A stretch of DNA of 64,000 nt, taken from NCBI GenBank assembly GCA_018697195.1, contig CM031878.1, positions 65,917,145 to 65,981,144 of the forward strand, given 5' to 3'. Of the stretch, positions 48,133 to 62,090 are shown piece after piece. Numbering within the stretch: the stretch's first letter is position 1; each line of letters opens with the position of its first letter. The notes beneath the pieces are model-generated. The model did not search any database, was not told the DNA's origin, and saw nothing but the letters and a program-made list of their open reading frames with translations. This stretch comes from Certhia americana. Its lineage: Eukaryota > Chordata > Aves > Passeriformes > Certhiidae. The translations under genes were made by a program, and so were the position numbers.

Positions 48133-50285
48133 AAATAAAGTATTTGGGGCACAGCAGTCATGCTTGGATACTTTTAGGCATTGAGATTAGAAGAGGCAGA
48201 AGGAGCATACCATGAGTAAGGAGCACCATGTCCATGCCAGGTTCGAAGCAAAGTATGTTTCTTCTCATTGCTCCTCTGTTGCTGCAGTGAGAGCTCCACC
48301 TCTCGTTCAAAAAAACCTTTGGTTCTAGGAGTGTATAAATAGGAAATCTGGGAAGATGATTTTGGATGTTGAATTTGCCCTCAGTGTACGGTACTGACTA
48401 CAATAAGTAATTTTTGAGAAGTGACAGTCAAACCTCCACTGCAACCTCCCTCTAGTATATAATTTATTTAGATAAATATAAATGTTTACATGTAAACATT
48501 TTTTACGTGTAAAAATGTTCACAGTGTTTATGGGGCCCAGTTAAGTCCAAGGCCACTATATGTCTGTTGTAGAATAATGTACATGCTACACAGAGTTTCA
48601 AAAGTCACTCTTGAAATGGGATGTCTACACTTGATGATAGTTGTTCGTGGGGAGATGCTGTGAAAAGCATTGCATATCAAAAATGGTATTCTTACTATTT
48701 GAGTACTTAATTCTTTAAGAGTGTGAAAACAGTGTAAAACTTCTGTGAAAGTCTTCTGTCCCACTAGTTTACCTTGAACATGGTAAGATAAGAATTACTG
48801 ATCTTCATTTTCTTTTTGTAATTTCTTGTCACTCCTGCAATTGATCCATTTTTTAAAATCTGAACCCCTTTTTGAACCAGAGCAGAAGGTATTCAAGTGC
48901 TGCAGTGTCTTCAGATTGGAAAATAATGAAATCTAAATCATTCATTATAATCTTTTATAAAAGGATAATCAAATATTGATTAGGTAATGAATTAATCAGT
49001 TGTTCAGCGGCAAGTCTGCATTGAGTACAATACACTGCTTTTATGAAAAAGGACCATATGTGTTGAGAAATACAGGTAACTACCTCTACCTCTGGTTTTG
49101 CATTGAACTCTTACTTGGTGTATAGATTCCCTTCTCTACTCTTTATTGAGTAATCAAGCTTTTATCAGAAACAGAACTCTCTGATCATGTGTCTTCCTTG
49201 CACTTGAGCTGTGATGGTAATTATAATCTGACTTTCTTGTTCTTTTAAGATGTGGAGGAAAAAAAAAAGTAATATGTCTTCACTTTAATAATAAATAAAT
49301 GGACTAGTAAATTTATGGTAATTTCAGGGAATGTAATAAAAATATTAGCTTTGCTTTAAATATATGAAGAATGGGATATTCAGGAAAAAACGCACATCAA
49401 CGTTGGATTTGAAAGTTATGCCATTATAGAATCAGAAAACATATTAGCCTATTATTTTTCTGATTTGTTCCAAATTCTAAGAAAAATTATCTCCTGTGAT
49501 GACGTACTTCCTATAAAAATTCAAAATGCTTCATTCTTACAATATTGAGAGCATTTGAAAACTGGTTTCTAGTTTCAGATTCATTCTCTTACTAAAAGCC
49601 AAATACCTCCCTTCTGAGTTTATGTTCTAGTGAGGGAGCATAAAATGTCGCTAATTACTGAAAGCATCTGTTTTTGGTGTTGAATAGAAAATGCCAAAGG
49701 CCTTTCCTTTTACTGAGTGCTTATAATGTGGATGTGGGTGTGTGATTGGTAGGAATAGCATCTTTGTACCATTGCCTCTGAGACAGTGATAGAAAGCTCA
49801 AGTAGATTCTGAAGTGTGGCTGAGTTTGGGATGTATTCTTTTGTTGTTTGGTTTGTTTTGGTGTTTGTTGCTTGGTTTTTGTGGAATTTTTGGGGGTTTA
49901 AAATTTTAAATTTCCTTTTCATATTTGTCCTTTCTGTCAAAATCTGTTCCTAATTTTGGTTTTACCTTCCCTTGTCAATATCAGACATCCAGGTTTTGCC
50001 ATGAATTCCTATTGCTATTTGGTAAAAGAGAGAGAATATTTTAAAACATTTTGAATTTATTTTAAATGTGTTATTTTAAATTTATTTATTTTAAATGTGT
50101 CTTTTAAAACAATTCAATAAGAGCTTGATGAGACTGTTATTTTAGATGGTAATTCTCTTCTCGCAAATAACCCAGTCCTTATTTTGGCCTGAATTAGAGG
50201 CAAAGTAGGAAAATACACTTCATAAAAAGTTGAGCACTTGCAGCTAAGAAGGTTTTAAACATTTTATCTTTTGCTACCTACTTGC

Positions 50286-50372
50286 TATATATATCTACTA
50301 TACTTGCTAATATATACTTTCTCTCTCCCCCTCTGTAGATATAGATATATATATAGATAGATAGATAGATAT
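50286..50372 (+). repeat. TA/GATA-rich microsatellite
   Basis: TATA-rich sequence passes through a CT-rich patch into GATATAGATATATATATAG and four GATA units. Confidence 0.85.
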
Positions 50373-52624
50373 GGAAAATAAGGAGAATATGATAATAGAG
50401 ATCAGAAACAGTTTCTTGTTAGAATAGTTTTTTTCTCTACATGTATTTAGTCTTCATATTTGAATTTTTCCCTTCCTGGTTTGTATCTAATTGCAGCTTT
50501 AGAAAAACTCTAAACATAGTTTAAGGTATAGTTTGGGTTTTTTGAATAAACCTGTTACATCTGGTTTACCGTATAGAACTCTAAATTAAAAGAGTGATTT
50601 TTTGTCTAACCAAGGGGAGAAAAAAGGAAATTTCTTCTGAAATAAATTGTTCTGTAAGCTAAGGAAAGATGACTAGAAGTTAGTTACTTGAGCCATGAAA
50701 GTCACTGTTGTTTGCTTTTTCTTTTCCTTGCTTTTTTTTACTTTTCTGTTTTTTTATAAATTGTGAATGTTACCATTACTCTCCTTGAATGCAGTGGCCA
50801 AGAATGTACCACTAACACAAAACTTTCCTAATTAAGTATTTAAATAATATATTTTGTGAACTGGTAAAGAAAATGTTAGCTTTGAAGTGTGTTTGGTGTC
50901 TAGGAAAGAAACAGTAACATGCTGCACATTCAAAGCTATTTTTTGCTACTAAATTGTCAAAAATTGCTGATTTGAAAGGGGGTAAAAACCTGCTTAAAGT
51001 AATCACAGATACAACTGTTATCTGTTACGGGCTAAGAACTTAATGCCCTATTGCTCAAATGAGTTTTTACAATAAGGAGATAGCTATATCACACTCCAAA
51101 GTGAAAAGCTCATGAACTTGCCTGCATGGTTATTTCCAACCTCCACAGTTCTAACAAGCTCCCAAAGTTGTTGTTGCTTATAAAAGTGGAAAATGGACCT
51201 GATAAAAATGTTTAGTCTGCAGGGCTGTGTTTTATTTATCATATCACAAAAGAACAATGTTTTGTTGCATCATGGTCAGAATAGAAGCGACCTTGCTTGT
51301 TCATGAGTGCTCAAAGCCTAGAGATAAGAGGCAAAGTAATAGAGTACAATAGAAAGAGTGTAGTGTAATTATTTGTGGCTTGTCAAGTGAAGCCCTTTCA
51401 GGCCCCAAGTGATTCAAATCTGGGAACTCTGCACAATTCTGTACACTAACCATAGCCAGCATCAGAGAAATCTCACCCAGCTTCTCCGACAGTACTGAAA
51501 TTGCATCAGTTTGTCATGCACTGAGCATGCCAGCTTCACACAATATCATTTGCTTGCAAATGGGCCTGGCCCCAACGCCCTGAGACACATTCTTTGGTAT
51601 CTGACTCTTGGCCTGTGATTTGTCATGTCTCTAGTGCTATCAGCGTAAAGTAATTTTAATAGATTCTGATGGTTTGCTTGTGGAAGGTAAAGAATGCACT
51701 GCAGATTGTGTCAGGTAGCTTTCTATGGCATGTAGTTTGGTGGAAGCCCTCATGATGGTGATAGCCAAACAAAGAGGATGGAGAAATGAGAACTCTATTT
51801 TGAATGACATTTAACACTTCCCTTCTCAACACCCTGCTGTGGACATCCATACTAACTCAGCAGGTCCAGGAACTTAGCAGCTCACCAAAGAAGTGCTATT
51901 TGTGCTTCAGAGTTATTTATGGATGAGAGATACAGCAGAAAAACAGTGGCTTTTTTGTCCCTACTCAAAAAGTTTGTAAAATATGTAAAACTGTTACTTA
52001 GTTCCCAAGAAGGAAACCGGATATATATTTGTCTTGGTGTTTACCTTATTATTAATTGTTTGAAGTTCTAGTACTCTCTAAATAAAAATCTCTAGGTTTT
52101 TTCAGCAAGTATGTTATATAATGCCATAAAAAAAGATTTTAAAATGTGCAATTTATACTAATATATATAATATAATACCTCTTATAAAATTACATAAATA
52201 TGACCCAATAGATAGATTACTGAAGAATTTCTTCATAGATTTTAATTGATGTATTTATTTTACAATGATTTGATACTAAATCTTTGTGTGGAGTTGTTTT
52301 CTTACGCTATGAAGTAAGTATGTGGCATTTTTTTACTCTTCCTTTGACACTACTGAGATGAGATTATTTTGCCATTGACAACTCTGATCTTTGCATCATT
52401 TTTTTCAGCTGACTTCCTTAATTGATTACTACTTTGGTGTTGGAGCCTGCAGCATAGCTCTCCAGAATTCTGCTGACACCAATCGATTAATGTGAAGGTG
52501 TTAGTTAGTGATTTCATCTAAGAAACATTCAAAACCATGTCAGTAATTGGTTCTTAAAAACTGCCAGATCATTGGATTTTGTTATTTTGAGCGTGTTAGT
52601 TTGGGTTAACAAGGATTTCTCTGG

Positions 52625-52705
52625 AGAGACAACAAAAACAAAACAAAACCCAAAACAAAAACAAAAAAACAGGCCAAGAAAACCCAACAAAAACCACACC
52701 TTGAA
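52625..52705 (+). repeat. A-rich CAAAA-type simple repeat
   Basis: Irregular CAAAA and AACCC units across about 80 bp of SNX24 intron 1. Confidence 0.8.
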
Positions 52706-53564
52706 GTGACTCTTGTGGAATGAACAGATTTTATTCAATTGTACATTAACATAGTATACATGCACATGACTTAATATTTAAAAAACTGTTTTAAAATGTG
52801 TTCTTATTAATATTTAAGGTATCTCTAAGGAATTTATAAAAATGCTTCAGCAAAAACTAGTTCTTTTTATGTTTACCTGGGGAATTCTTGACAGCTGTCT
52901 AACTCTGAGCAGCCCGCTAGCAAGTCTGTACAAGTCTGCCACTTTCTTTCCTGCAGTAGCTTCAACATTAGCTTAGCAGCTTTGCATAGCTAAGCAAATT
53001 TTTAAAATGAGCCTGCTTTTTTTTCCTTTTTTATTTAGATATGTTCAGAAAAATAGTGTTGTTTTATACAATTCCTCAAAGTATTTCTGTGTTATGACCA
53101 GAACTCAGTGTTCAATATTGCACCTAAAAAGAAAGAAGTAAAGTTTCTTTTTAAGCTTGATGTTAACTTTTGAAAGCATGTTTTGCTTTTATTTCTTGGA
53201 GGAGTTTTTTGTAGGATGACATTTTAAAACAATCTAGATTTTTACAGTATGCTAAGCTTTGTGTATGCCTCTTGTGCATCAGTAAAACATCTCTGATTTC
53301 CTAGGGTTGGTTGTGGAGAGTGCAAGTTAGTTAAAGCCAGTGAACATGCTGTTATCACAGGCTGTGTTTGTACAGAAGGCAGCCTAAATCAGTTGCCTCT
53401 ACACCAACATCAAAACCAACAAAATACTGTGGTCAGTGTAATATCATTTTGTTCTAGTGGGGCAGAATGTAGATGGGCATGCACATGCATGTGTTTGTGG
53501 GTGCAAATACATGTGCATATGTCAGCGTTGTAAGGATTTATTGGGTTGTATTGCTGATCTGTTT

Positions 53565-54400
53565 GGGTTTCAGTATGACTAGATGTTTTAGTGATATGAA
53601 TGGTGGAATGAGAATGTCCTTATTTAAACTTGCCATCAACACTAAGGTAGAAGTGAGTGTGAAAAGTGACTGGAGAGCAAGAGAAGAGTTTAAAATAATT
53701 TTGATAAGTTGGAATCTTTATTTAAGAAAGGAAAACAGAGTGCTAACTCAATAGGAAATAGTACCAAGTCTTATATTTATCAAAAAATAATCAGTTACAT
53801 GGAGTAACATCCAAAAGATTAGGTAGTAGATATTTCTGAAAGGATCTGGGGGTTATCGTGCATCACAGGATGGCCATGTCACAAGGCAAATGCCTCTTGG
53901 GGTTTCAAAAGATGAGTGTAACAAAAAGGTCAGTGATGTGGAGTGTATACTAAGTGTGAAGTACCATGTCCCGTTTTATGGTGCTAAGAAACATGTGGGT
54001 CTGTGAGAAAAGTGTAGACAAAAGAAGGCAATCTAGGAACACATACAACAAATGACATTGCTTTCTGTGATCAATGTGAAGGAGCTAGGAGCTCTTTAGA
54101 TTGAAAACAAAACAGTGGGTAGGAACTGCATGACAATCCCCAGCAACAAAAAGCTGAGTAACAGAGGCAGTTGGTCTGTGTATTGGCAGTGTTGTGGTCT
54201 TATGCTGTGCAGTTATCTGTCATATCCACCAGAAGTACAGGGCTAGTTATGAAATGGTGCTGAATCCTAAAGATAGTACAGCACCAGAACACTCTTCAGG
54301 AGCAGGGTATGGAAGCTTTGTCTTTATGAGGCTTAGAAGTTTCTGTCAAGAGTGAAAAGTACAGTTGGTCCTGCCTGGAGGCAGCAGGAAGAGCCAGGTA
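53565..54400 (+). mobile_element. Ancient, diverged CR1 remnant
   Basis: The order of segments follows CR1 ORF2, but at much greater divergence than the other copies: TCCTTATTTAAACTTGCCAT near 53617 (frame of the FADDT region), GGATCTGGGGGTTATCGTGC near 53842 (the DLGV region) and GAAGGAGCTAGGAGCTCTTT near 54079 (the RLRELGLF region). The 3' boundary is uncertain. Confidence 0.65.
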
Positions 54401-54413
54401 TCTCCAAGAATCA

Positions 54414-54445
54414 TAGAACCAGAATAGACCTCAAGCTTCTTTTTT
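54414..54445 (-). mobile_element. Possible scrap of a CR1 3' end
   Basis: AATCATAGAACCAGAATAGA and following bases resemble the reverse complement of a CR1 tail over about 30 bp only. This is too short to be sure. Confidence 0.3.
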
Positions 54446-56875
54446 GTGACCACCCACTTGATACTTGGCTGTCATCCTTTGCATTATTTCAAAAATTTTG
54501 TTTGTATTTATCCCCTAGTCTTTTATCTCTTACAAATCCTGTGGCTTTCTAAAACTAAGAGTCCACACAGAATAGTTCTTTCTCTTCTCATGGGAAATGT
54601 AGAGGAATCTCATAATGGAACAGTTGCTGAAGCAATCACGAACTTCTCCAACTCTGTTTCTTCATGCAAGACTAAAAGATGTAATTTGTTAATTTGCCCA
54701 GGTAAGCCTTTTTTTAAGGTCTTCCTGGGAGGAAAAAATTCTAGCTTTCCCCCCCCCCATTTTTAGCTAATATTATTCAGTAAAGTCTTTGTGTTTGGTA
54801 TGTATCCTGTTTAGTGCTTCAGAATTGGACTGCATGTGTCTGATTCCAGAACAGTAAAAGTACATAACAGTGAAGGGAGGTGCAGAACATAAGGGCTGAC
54901 ATCTCCCTCAATAAGCTAGTCAAGAAACTGCAAAAATTCAGTGCTACTCTCACTTCAGTCAGTATGCCTCTTCCTGTGTATAGTATTTCCACAAAATGAA
55001 AACTTTCTAAGTGTTTAAATTGTCAGATGTGTGGTGTTTAAAGAAGATTAGATTGGTGGCTTAGCTGTGAAGCAGAAAGCAGTGCAGGGGACAGGGAGGG
55101 TTAGGAGTCCCATCAGAGGTCTGAGTCTAATCCTAGTCCTCACAGATATGTTTCACCTCAATCTTGTCTCATCTGAAGAGCATGAAGATAAACTGTACAA
55201 GTTAGAAGGCTCTTCAGGTTTACTAAATGACAGAAATAACAGAAGACCAAGCAATTCGTGCCATTTACTTCCAAGTATTTTCAGGAGCTGATGAAAAAAT
55301 TGTATTTTTAAAAGATTATTTCAGAGAAATTTGTAGGGCAAGAATTTTTTGCCAAATTCTATACCTTACCTGCAGAACTTGCTGTGGGAATCACCTAGTC
55401 TTGCATTTGATTAATGAATTACTTACGTATTTTTAGTTTTGTGGGAAGAGTTGCTGCTTTGTCAGTGTGTGCTCAAACATTAGCATTATCTCCATTTCCT
55501 GATTTTTCTTGTGCATTCACTGGTAATGCAGACTTTGCCTCTGCTGTGATGCAGCAGGCATGATGTGATGACTCTCTGAGTTCTTGTTTGCTTGTTCACA
55601 TGTGTTTTCTGTTAGGCACTGCTGTGATCCATTCCATTATGTGATCTTGGGCCTTGCCAGAAGACAAAGACAGAGCAATGCCAAAGAATAGTGCTCGGCC
55701 ACTTGACATTCTAATTCTCTCTTACTAATCCTGGACAAGCACGTACACAGATAGCCCAGCTTCGCTTAATTCTTGATGTATGTAATCCGTTTATTGCTCA
55801 TGTTTAGATGTAGTTTCTACCCTTCACACCATGGAAATCATCAAAAAAATCTTCTGCAGTTTCAGCAAGAATAATACCTTAAACCAGGCAGCTTGGTGTA
55901 GAATATTGGATGCACAGCAGTATGGTGATGTGCCACTGTCCTGAACACTAAATAGAAACCTCTTATATTTCACTGCTGTCTTTCTCATTAGTCTGGAGTT
56001 TGATGCTAAGTGATTTAAATATCCCTAGTATGCAAGAATCATGGTCAGTGACAGGGAATATGATTACAGTGATTTTATTTTTTTTTTTTTTACTTCTCAT
56101 AGCTCACTCAAATAGGCTATTTCTAGAATTCTCAAGGTAACAGGGTGAGGTTCTGCTGGGAAGCATGATAAGTAGGCAACACGAGTCAACATTTACTCAG
56201 TCCCCAGTTATAAACCCATTTTTACCTCCTACATTACAAAAGTTTTTTATTTCTTGTTTGTAGATAGTAAACCATGATTCCATTACAAATCGTGAGCAGA
56301 TTGCAGAAGAGCTTTGAGAACTAATTTATCATTCCCCAGAGAAAGCAGGTTTGTAGCCAGGTAAGCTATCTTACAGCTGGCATATATTGATTGTCAGCCT
56401 TTCAGAGGCTCCAGCACTGGCTCCTGCAAGCACCGGAGACACAAGATTTAACTTTGATTACTGGCTAAGGTCCTTCTGGGTGTTTTCAGCCCAAAAGTTC
56501 TGTGCATGCATGGACTGCTCAGATGCTAGTGGAGAGTAGATGAGAAAAGGTGCCATGAGAGTATACTCAGAAAAGGAGCTGAGGAGGGAAATCCCCAAGT
56601 CAGCCAAATTTGGTTTTGTACCCATGCAGTCAAACCATAGCTTTGCACTGCTCTACAGAGACCAGCGGTTTGAAACTAGAGCAGTTAAAAAGCTGTAGTT
56701 CAATCAGTTAGCCTTCTGTCATAGTAGTTGTTTTGCCATACTGAAGCTGGCTTGGCAATAGCTTTGGCATTGCACTACTTTCAGCTATCACAGAGAGGGA
56801 GTGGAAGTTCCCACCCAATAGAGTTTGGGCCCTTTTCTGGTGTAGACAGCTTGGAAATGTAAAATGTGTTCTTGC

Positions 56876-57750
56876 ATAGAATCATTAAATGGTTTGGACT
56901 GGAAAGATTGGATCTAAAAAGCATCTAATCCAGCTGTTTACCATGGGCAGGGACATCTTTCACTAGATCACATTCCTGATTAGATTCAGCCTGACCTTCG
57001 ACATTTCCAGTGGTGGTATATCCACAGCTTCTCTGGACAATCTGTTCCTGTGTCTCACCACCCTCATCATAAAAAAATTCTTCCTTGTTTCCAATCTACA
57101 TCTACACTCTTTAAGAGTTAACACTGCCGCTTGTCCAGTCACTACAAACATTGATAAAAATTAGCCTGTCTTCATCTTTCCTGTAAGCCCCCCCTTATAT
57201 ATTGAAAGGCCACAAAACAATCTCCCTGGAGCTTTCTTGTCTTGGATTGAATAACCACAACTCTTTTCCTTTACAGCTCTTCACAGCAGGGATGTTTCAG
57301 CTCTCTGGTCAATCCTGTGTCCCTTCTCTGTACTTGCTCCAACAGATCCATGTCCTTCATCTCACTGAGGACCTAAGCATTTCAGGCAGAATCTTACCAG
57401 AGCAGAGAGGGAGAATCTCCTTCTCCCTGCTGACCATGCTGGTTTTGATGCTGCCCAGGATGCAATTGGCTTTCTGGGCTGTGGGAGCACATAACTGAGT
57501 CATGCCCAACTTTTCATTCACCAGGAGCCCGAATCCTTTTCTCCTGGGCTGCTCTCAACATGCATACACCAGCCTGTGTTGGTACTGAGGGTTAACCAAA
57601 CCCATGTTTGCTCTTGGCCATGTTGAATTTCATGATGTTCATATGGGCTCACTTATCAAGCCTGTCAAGCTCCCTCTGGATGACATCCATCCTCTTCAAC
57701 TAATGAGCTGCACTGCTCAGCTTGGTGTTTGGTTCAGTTTTCTGCTTAGA
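56876..57750 (-). mobile_element. CR1 LINE 3' portion, minus strand
   Basis: Read from the plus strand it starts with the reversed CR1 tail (ATAGAATCATTAAATGGTTT) and continues through CATGGGCAGGGACATCTTTC, CCACAGCTTCTCTGGACAAT and GTCTCACCACCCTCATCATA to the coding end of ORF2. On the minus strand, MRVVRHRNRLSREAVDIPPL is readable near 57060. About 870 bp, 5'-truncated, with small indels. Confidence 0.92.
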
Positions 57751-58816
57751 GGGTGCTTACAAGGCCTGGGATCAAACATGAGCAAGACCAACCACAGCAA
57801 TGGTAGAATGCCTGCTCAATGAATAATGCAAAGATCTTGAGGAATGAGTTTTTAATTATCACTTGAGGCAAGCCCAATGGAATTGATTAAATTGTGCATG
57901 GACGGGATTATTTCTTGAATTCTGTGACTTTGGAGTTCTTGACTTTAAACCTCAATGGTTTTGTTGTATTTCTTTTGTTGGAATGATGTCTAAATTTGTA
58001 CTTTACAGAGTTGTAGTGCTCACTATTTCAGTAAAAAACCCAGAAAAGTTCACTGTATAGTTCTGGGAAAAAATAGCTGAGTTACAGGCTTCTTAAATGT
58101 TTTATAGCATGTCACTGTTGTTTTTTTGGGTTTTTTTTTCTCCTTTGTGTAACATTGTAAATATTTAAATATGGCTCCCAAAAATAAAATCTCTCTAAAA
58201 TGCTGAGCTCCTGTTGAAGGCTCTGGGGATTTGGTGTACTAAGTTAGAACCGGTTGAGTGCATTTTAAAAATAACTTGTGGCTGCAATTATTTGTATCAA
58301 CAGCTTGACTAGTGGTCAGAAGTAGGAGCCAGGGTGCAGGTCAGCCTGCTGGTGGCCACTGAAACAGCTGGAGGTCCTTTTTTTACCTCTGGACTTGGAG
58401 GCTAACTCAGCTACTCATGAGCAGCCTTTTTTTTGTGAGCTCCCAGTATGAGCACATACTGAGCTACATTGGACAGACTTCATTTAGATGCAATGGAAAC
58501 TTGCAGTCACTACAGAATATTCCTTTTTAATTAGCAGAAATTTCGAAGCAGAGAAATTGCTTGAACTTTCTAAGCAAAGGTTTTCCTCAGAAGAGGGAAT
58601 CAACACTGTTTTGTTTTACTCAGTTGTTGGGATTAATCCTAGATGAAGTCAAGAAGCAAATGTTTGTTTCGTTTGTTCCATCTTCTGTACTTTATGTTGT
58701 AACCCTGTGTTTATTATTAAAAAGTCCAATGGTCAAAGAAATGGATTTAGGATTCACACTTAGCTTAATTTTGCTGTTTCCTAGTTCTTGATTCTAGTTG
58801 GGTTCTGATCCTAGTG

Positions 58817-58857
58817 TGTATATATGCATCTAATATATATATATTTGTATGTATAAG
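58817..58857 (+). repeat. AT-rich microsatellite
   Basis: Alternating TA units broken by short spacers in SNX24 intron 1. Confidence 0.75.
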
Positions 58858-61555
58858 AGAACATTCAGCACTTCAAATAAACAGTCATACCCTTCTTTTA
58901 CTTTCCTGCTAATGTACTCACATTAGTGCTAATATCTTGAGTAGATTCTCCTACAGCATTAAAATAATAAAATTGCATTTTACGTGATAAATTGTGCATG
59001 TTATGGAGCACTTTTGATTACCTCACTTATTAGTTGGTCATTAAAACAGTATTTAGACAAATAATGGGGGCTTGTAATTCCCATTCATGTTCAACTGTGT
59101 ACAGGAAGTACACATTTTTCTCATTTAGAAGCATTAAATGCACTAAAGTTTGTTTCTTCTGGGTGGTTTTTAAGTTCCTTTTTTCCCTTCAATTAAAATA
59201 CTTCATAATAATATGTTTTTTTAGCTATAGATACTGGTATATAGGTAGTGTGTTCTTTACAAGCCATCTACTTGATAATTTGGGGTGTTTATAATAGTGA
59301 GAGGAATAAAAGTTTAAAAGACCATAGGAAGCACTGGAGTATTTTTGCCTCTACTAAGTTACTAGCATTAGTCACTCTGTACTTGAATAAGATGTACGTC
59401 CTCAGCTTGAGGGTTGTCCATGTAAGATAGCTCAGGTTCAGTCCTTAGAGTGCTGGCTCTTGTCAGTTTGTATCTTTGCTGGGGTGCCTAACAGACCAGT
59501 AGGGGTCACTCTATGCATTGAATTTAGGGAACATGTTGGTAATTTTAATTACTCTTTTTAATTGCTTATGCTGGCACATTTAAAAAGAAGAAATCCAAGT
59601 GAAGAATTCTACTCATTGTTTATTAATACTGTTTTTTCTTTGAGTTGGGAGTATCGGCACAAAGCATGTATGATAGTTAACATTTTATAGGCTGTGAAGC
59701 ATGGCTATATCACAGACTGGAATCTAATGATGTGGTTTCAGAAGAGTCTTTGAGAGAGTCTTCACAGTTTGCTGAAAGAGGGTGTGCTGAAAAGAAAGTG
59801 ATTCTGTTGGGGTTATTGTATTTCCATGTGTTTCCATGCCCAACTCAATAAAAGAGGCTGGGAAGTCTGGTGAGGCAGATCAGTGTGCCACATGAATGCT
59901 TCAATAATGTATACTTCCATTTCTCTCAAAGTTAAACTTTGACATGATTTTTAAAACTCTAGCAGAAGGATATCAAGCATGTGTGGATATGTTAAATGAA
60001 ATAGATGGATGAAGATATCTTGGTCTTCTAAGTCAGGCAGTTAATTGTGCAACTATTCGATGATCAATGTGGTCACTTCAAACCAATATATAACATCCAA
60101 CTGTTTCCTGTTTTTCTGTAGTGGCAGTGTTGTGAAATATATCTTTCCCTCATGCTCTCTTCTAAAATCTGTATCTTAGGATTTAAAATATTTCCACATA
60201 AGATTGAAGAAAGCTGGAAGCATCTTAATGTTTGTGAAAGGGCATAATCCTTTCTTAAATGGGGCAATTTATCCAGTTTTAAATTAAAGACTGAGATTTG
60301 TACTTAGTAATACTTTCTTTACTAAGATTTCTTAATGAGGGATGCATTGCACATTTTGATGGAACCAGCTATGCTATTTACATTCCTATCCTTTCCATGA
60401 CCTCGTCTTCCACACTTACTGCAGTAGTTCATGTATTTGTGTTTTTCTGTGTCCCAGTTGTGCACAGGAGCTCAGGTCTTATTTCTAAAGAGTTGGAAGC
60501 CATGGAGAATCTTCAATGTAAGTAGTCTATGTAAAAAGCCCAGCAAAAATCACTAAATCACTCCAGTCTGGTGACTTGGCTGAAATCCAGGACCTGAGAG
60601 TTCAGTTTCTTATTCAGACAAGTCACAGTGGTCTTGTCGTTTGCTTCAGAAAAACATGGATAACCACGTGGAGTCAGGTGAAACAGAGATAGAGAGTAAT
60701 AGCATATTTGTAATACTCATGATCTTTGCTTCAGAGGCTGCCTGTAAGGATGAAGTGATTCATTTCAGTAATACTGGCACAAGAGCAGATGAGAGCAGAA
60801 AAAGGGATAACAAGGTAGTATAAGAACCAACATTTGCTTGTTTTTCTGCACCTCATGGTGTTTACTTAATTTGATTGATAAGGGTATCTGAAAACTTGAA
60901 AAGGCTGATCACTTTTGCATACATTGCACTTTGACAAGAAAACAAAAGATCAGCTCAAGTGTGTAACTGTCAGTTTTTTTCAGTGAAGTGGTTGAAATTC
61001 TATTTATGTTGGTTATTTTTTATTATAGTAAAGAGTATCCTTTCTTTTCATTAACTGTTGCCTTTTTGCTTAGAAGTGTGTAGCAGGGAAGAAAGGGAAG
61101 GATGAAGAAATGAGTGAGAAGAGTATTGATCTTTTTTGTGTATTCGTAGTTCATAAAACTGCTGCTTTGTTTCTTTAAATAGTCCAAAAATTGGCCTATC
61201 TTGCATTCAGAGAAATGTCTTTAAATGACTATGCTGCATTTTTAATTGGAATGGAATAACAAAACCCATAATCCTGTAATGTATAAACTATTAGCATCTT
61301 TCTAGTAAATGTTACTTGAATTCACAAAATTAATTCAACTTTAATGATTTTTTATTAGTGAAACTGGTTTTCCTTCTTGCAATATTTTTTCTTTGCATTT
61401 CCAGTGAAGTCAATATGGCTTAAATAAATCATAGCTTTTCTTTATTCTCTCTGACACCAGGTATACTGGTTGTCTAAGCCTAGCATATTTTAATACCTTT
61501 ATATGTAGCCCTTATTTCTCCAGAACTGATCCTTGAAAGAAAAGCTTGCTCTCCT

Positions 61556-62090
61556 TTTCACAGAATCAGAGATGTCTAAGGTTGGAAGGGACCACTGGAG
61601 GTCACTTTGGCCAGTCTCCCTGTACAAGGAGTTTCCCATAGAGTATATTATTCAGGATTGTGTCCAGATGGCTTTTGAATAGCCAGTGATGGAGACTCCA
61701 AAACTTCTCTGGACAATTTTTCGAGTGCTCAGTCACTCTCACAGTGAAGTTCTTCCACTTGTTCAGGTGGAACTTCCAGTGCATCACTTTCTGCTCATTG
61801 TGTTCTGTTGCTTGGCCACCAAGCAGAGCCTGAGTCCATTGTCTCAACACCCTCCCTTCAGATACTCATAGACATTGATGAGGTTCCCTCTTAGCTGTCT
61901 CATCTCAAGGCAAATAGCTCCCTCATCCTTCCTCATAAGAGAGATTCTCCAGTCCCCTAAAAACCTTTGAAGCCCTCTGTTGGCCCTACCTCAGGAATTT
62001 CATGTCTCTCTTGAAATTTCCTCTCTTGTGCTGAGGATTCCAGAGGTAGTAGTGAGAATCAAGCACGGTTCCTTTTGGCCCAGTATACCA
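61556..62090 (-). mobile_element. CR1 LINE 3' portion, minus strand
   Basis: Begins on the plus strand with CACAGAATCAGAGATGTCTA and GGTTGGAAGGGACC, the reversed CR1 tail. It continues through TCTGGACAATTTTTCGAGTG, TTGATGAGGTTCCCTCTTAG and CAGTCCCCTAAAAACCTTTG. About 530 bp, 5'-truncated, and different enough from the copy at 56876 to suggest another subfamily. Confidence 0.88.

Noticed and set aside
59420..59470. tRNA-like A-box sequence ATAGCTCAGGTTCAG and flank
   Set aside because: No B box, no foldable cloverleaf and no SINE tail.
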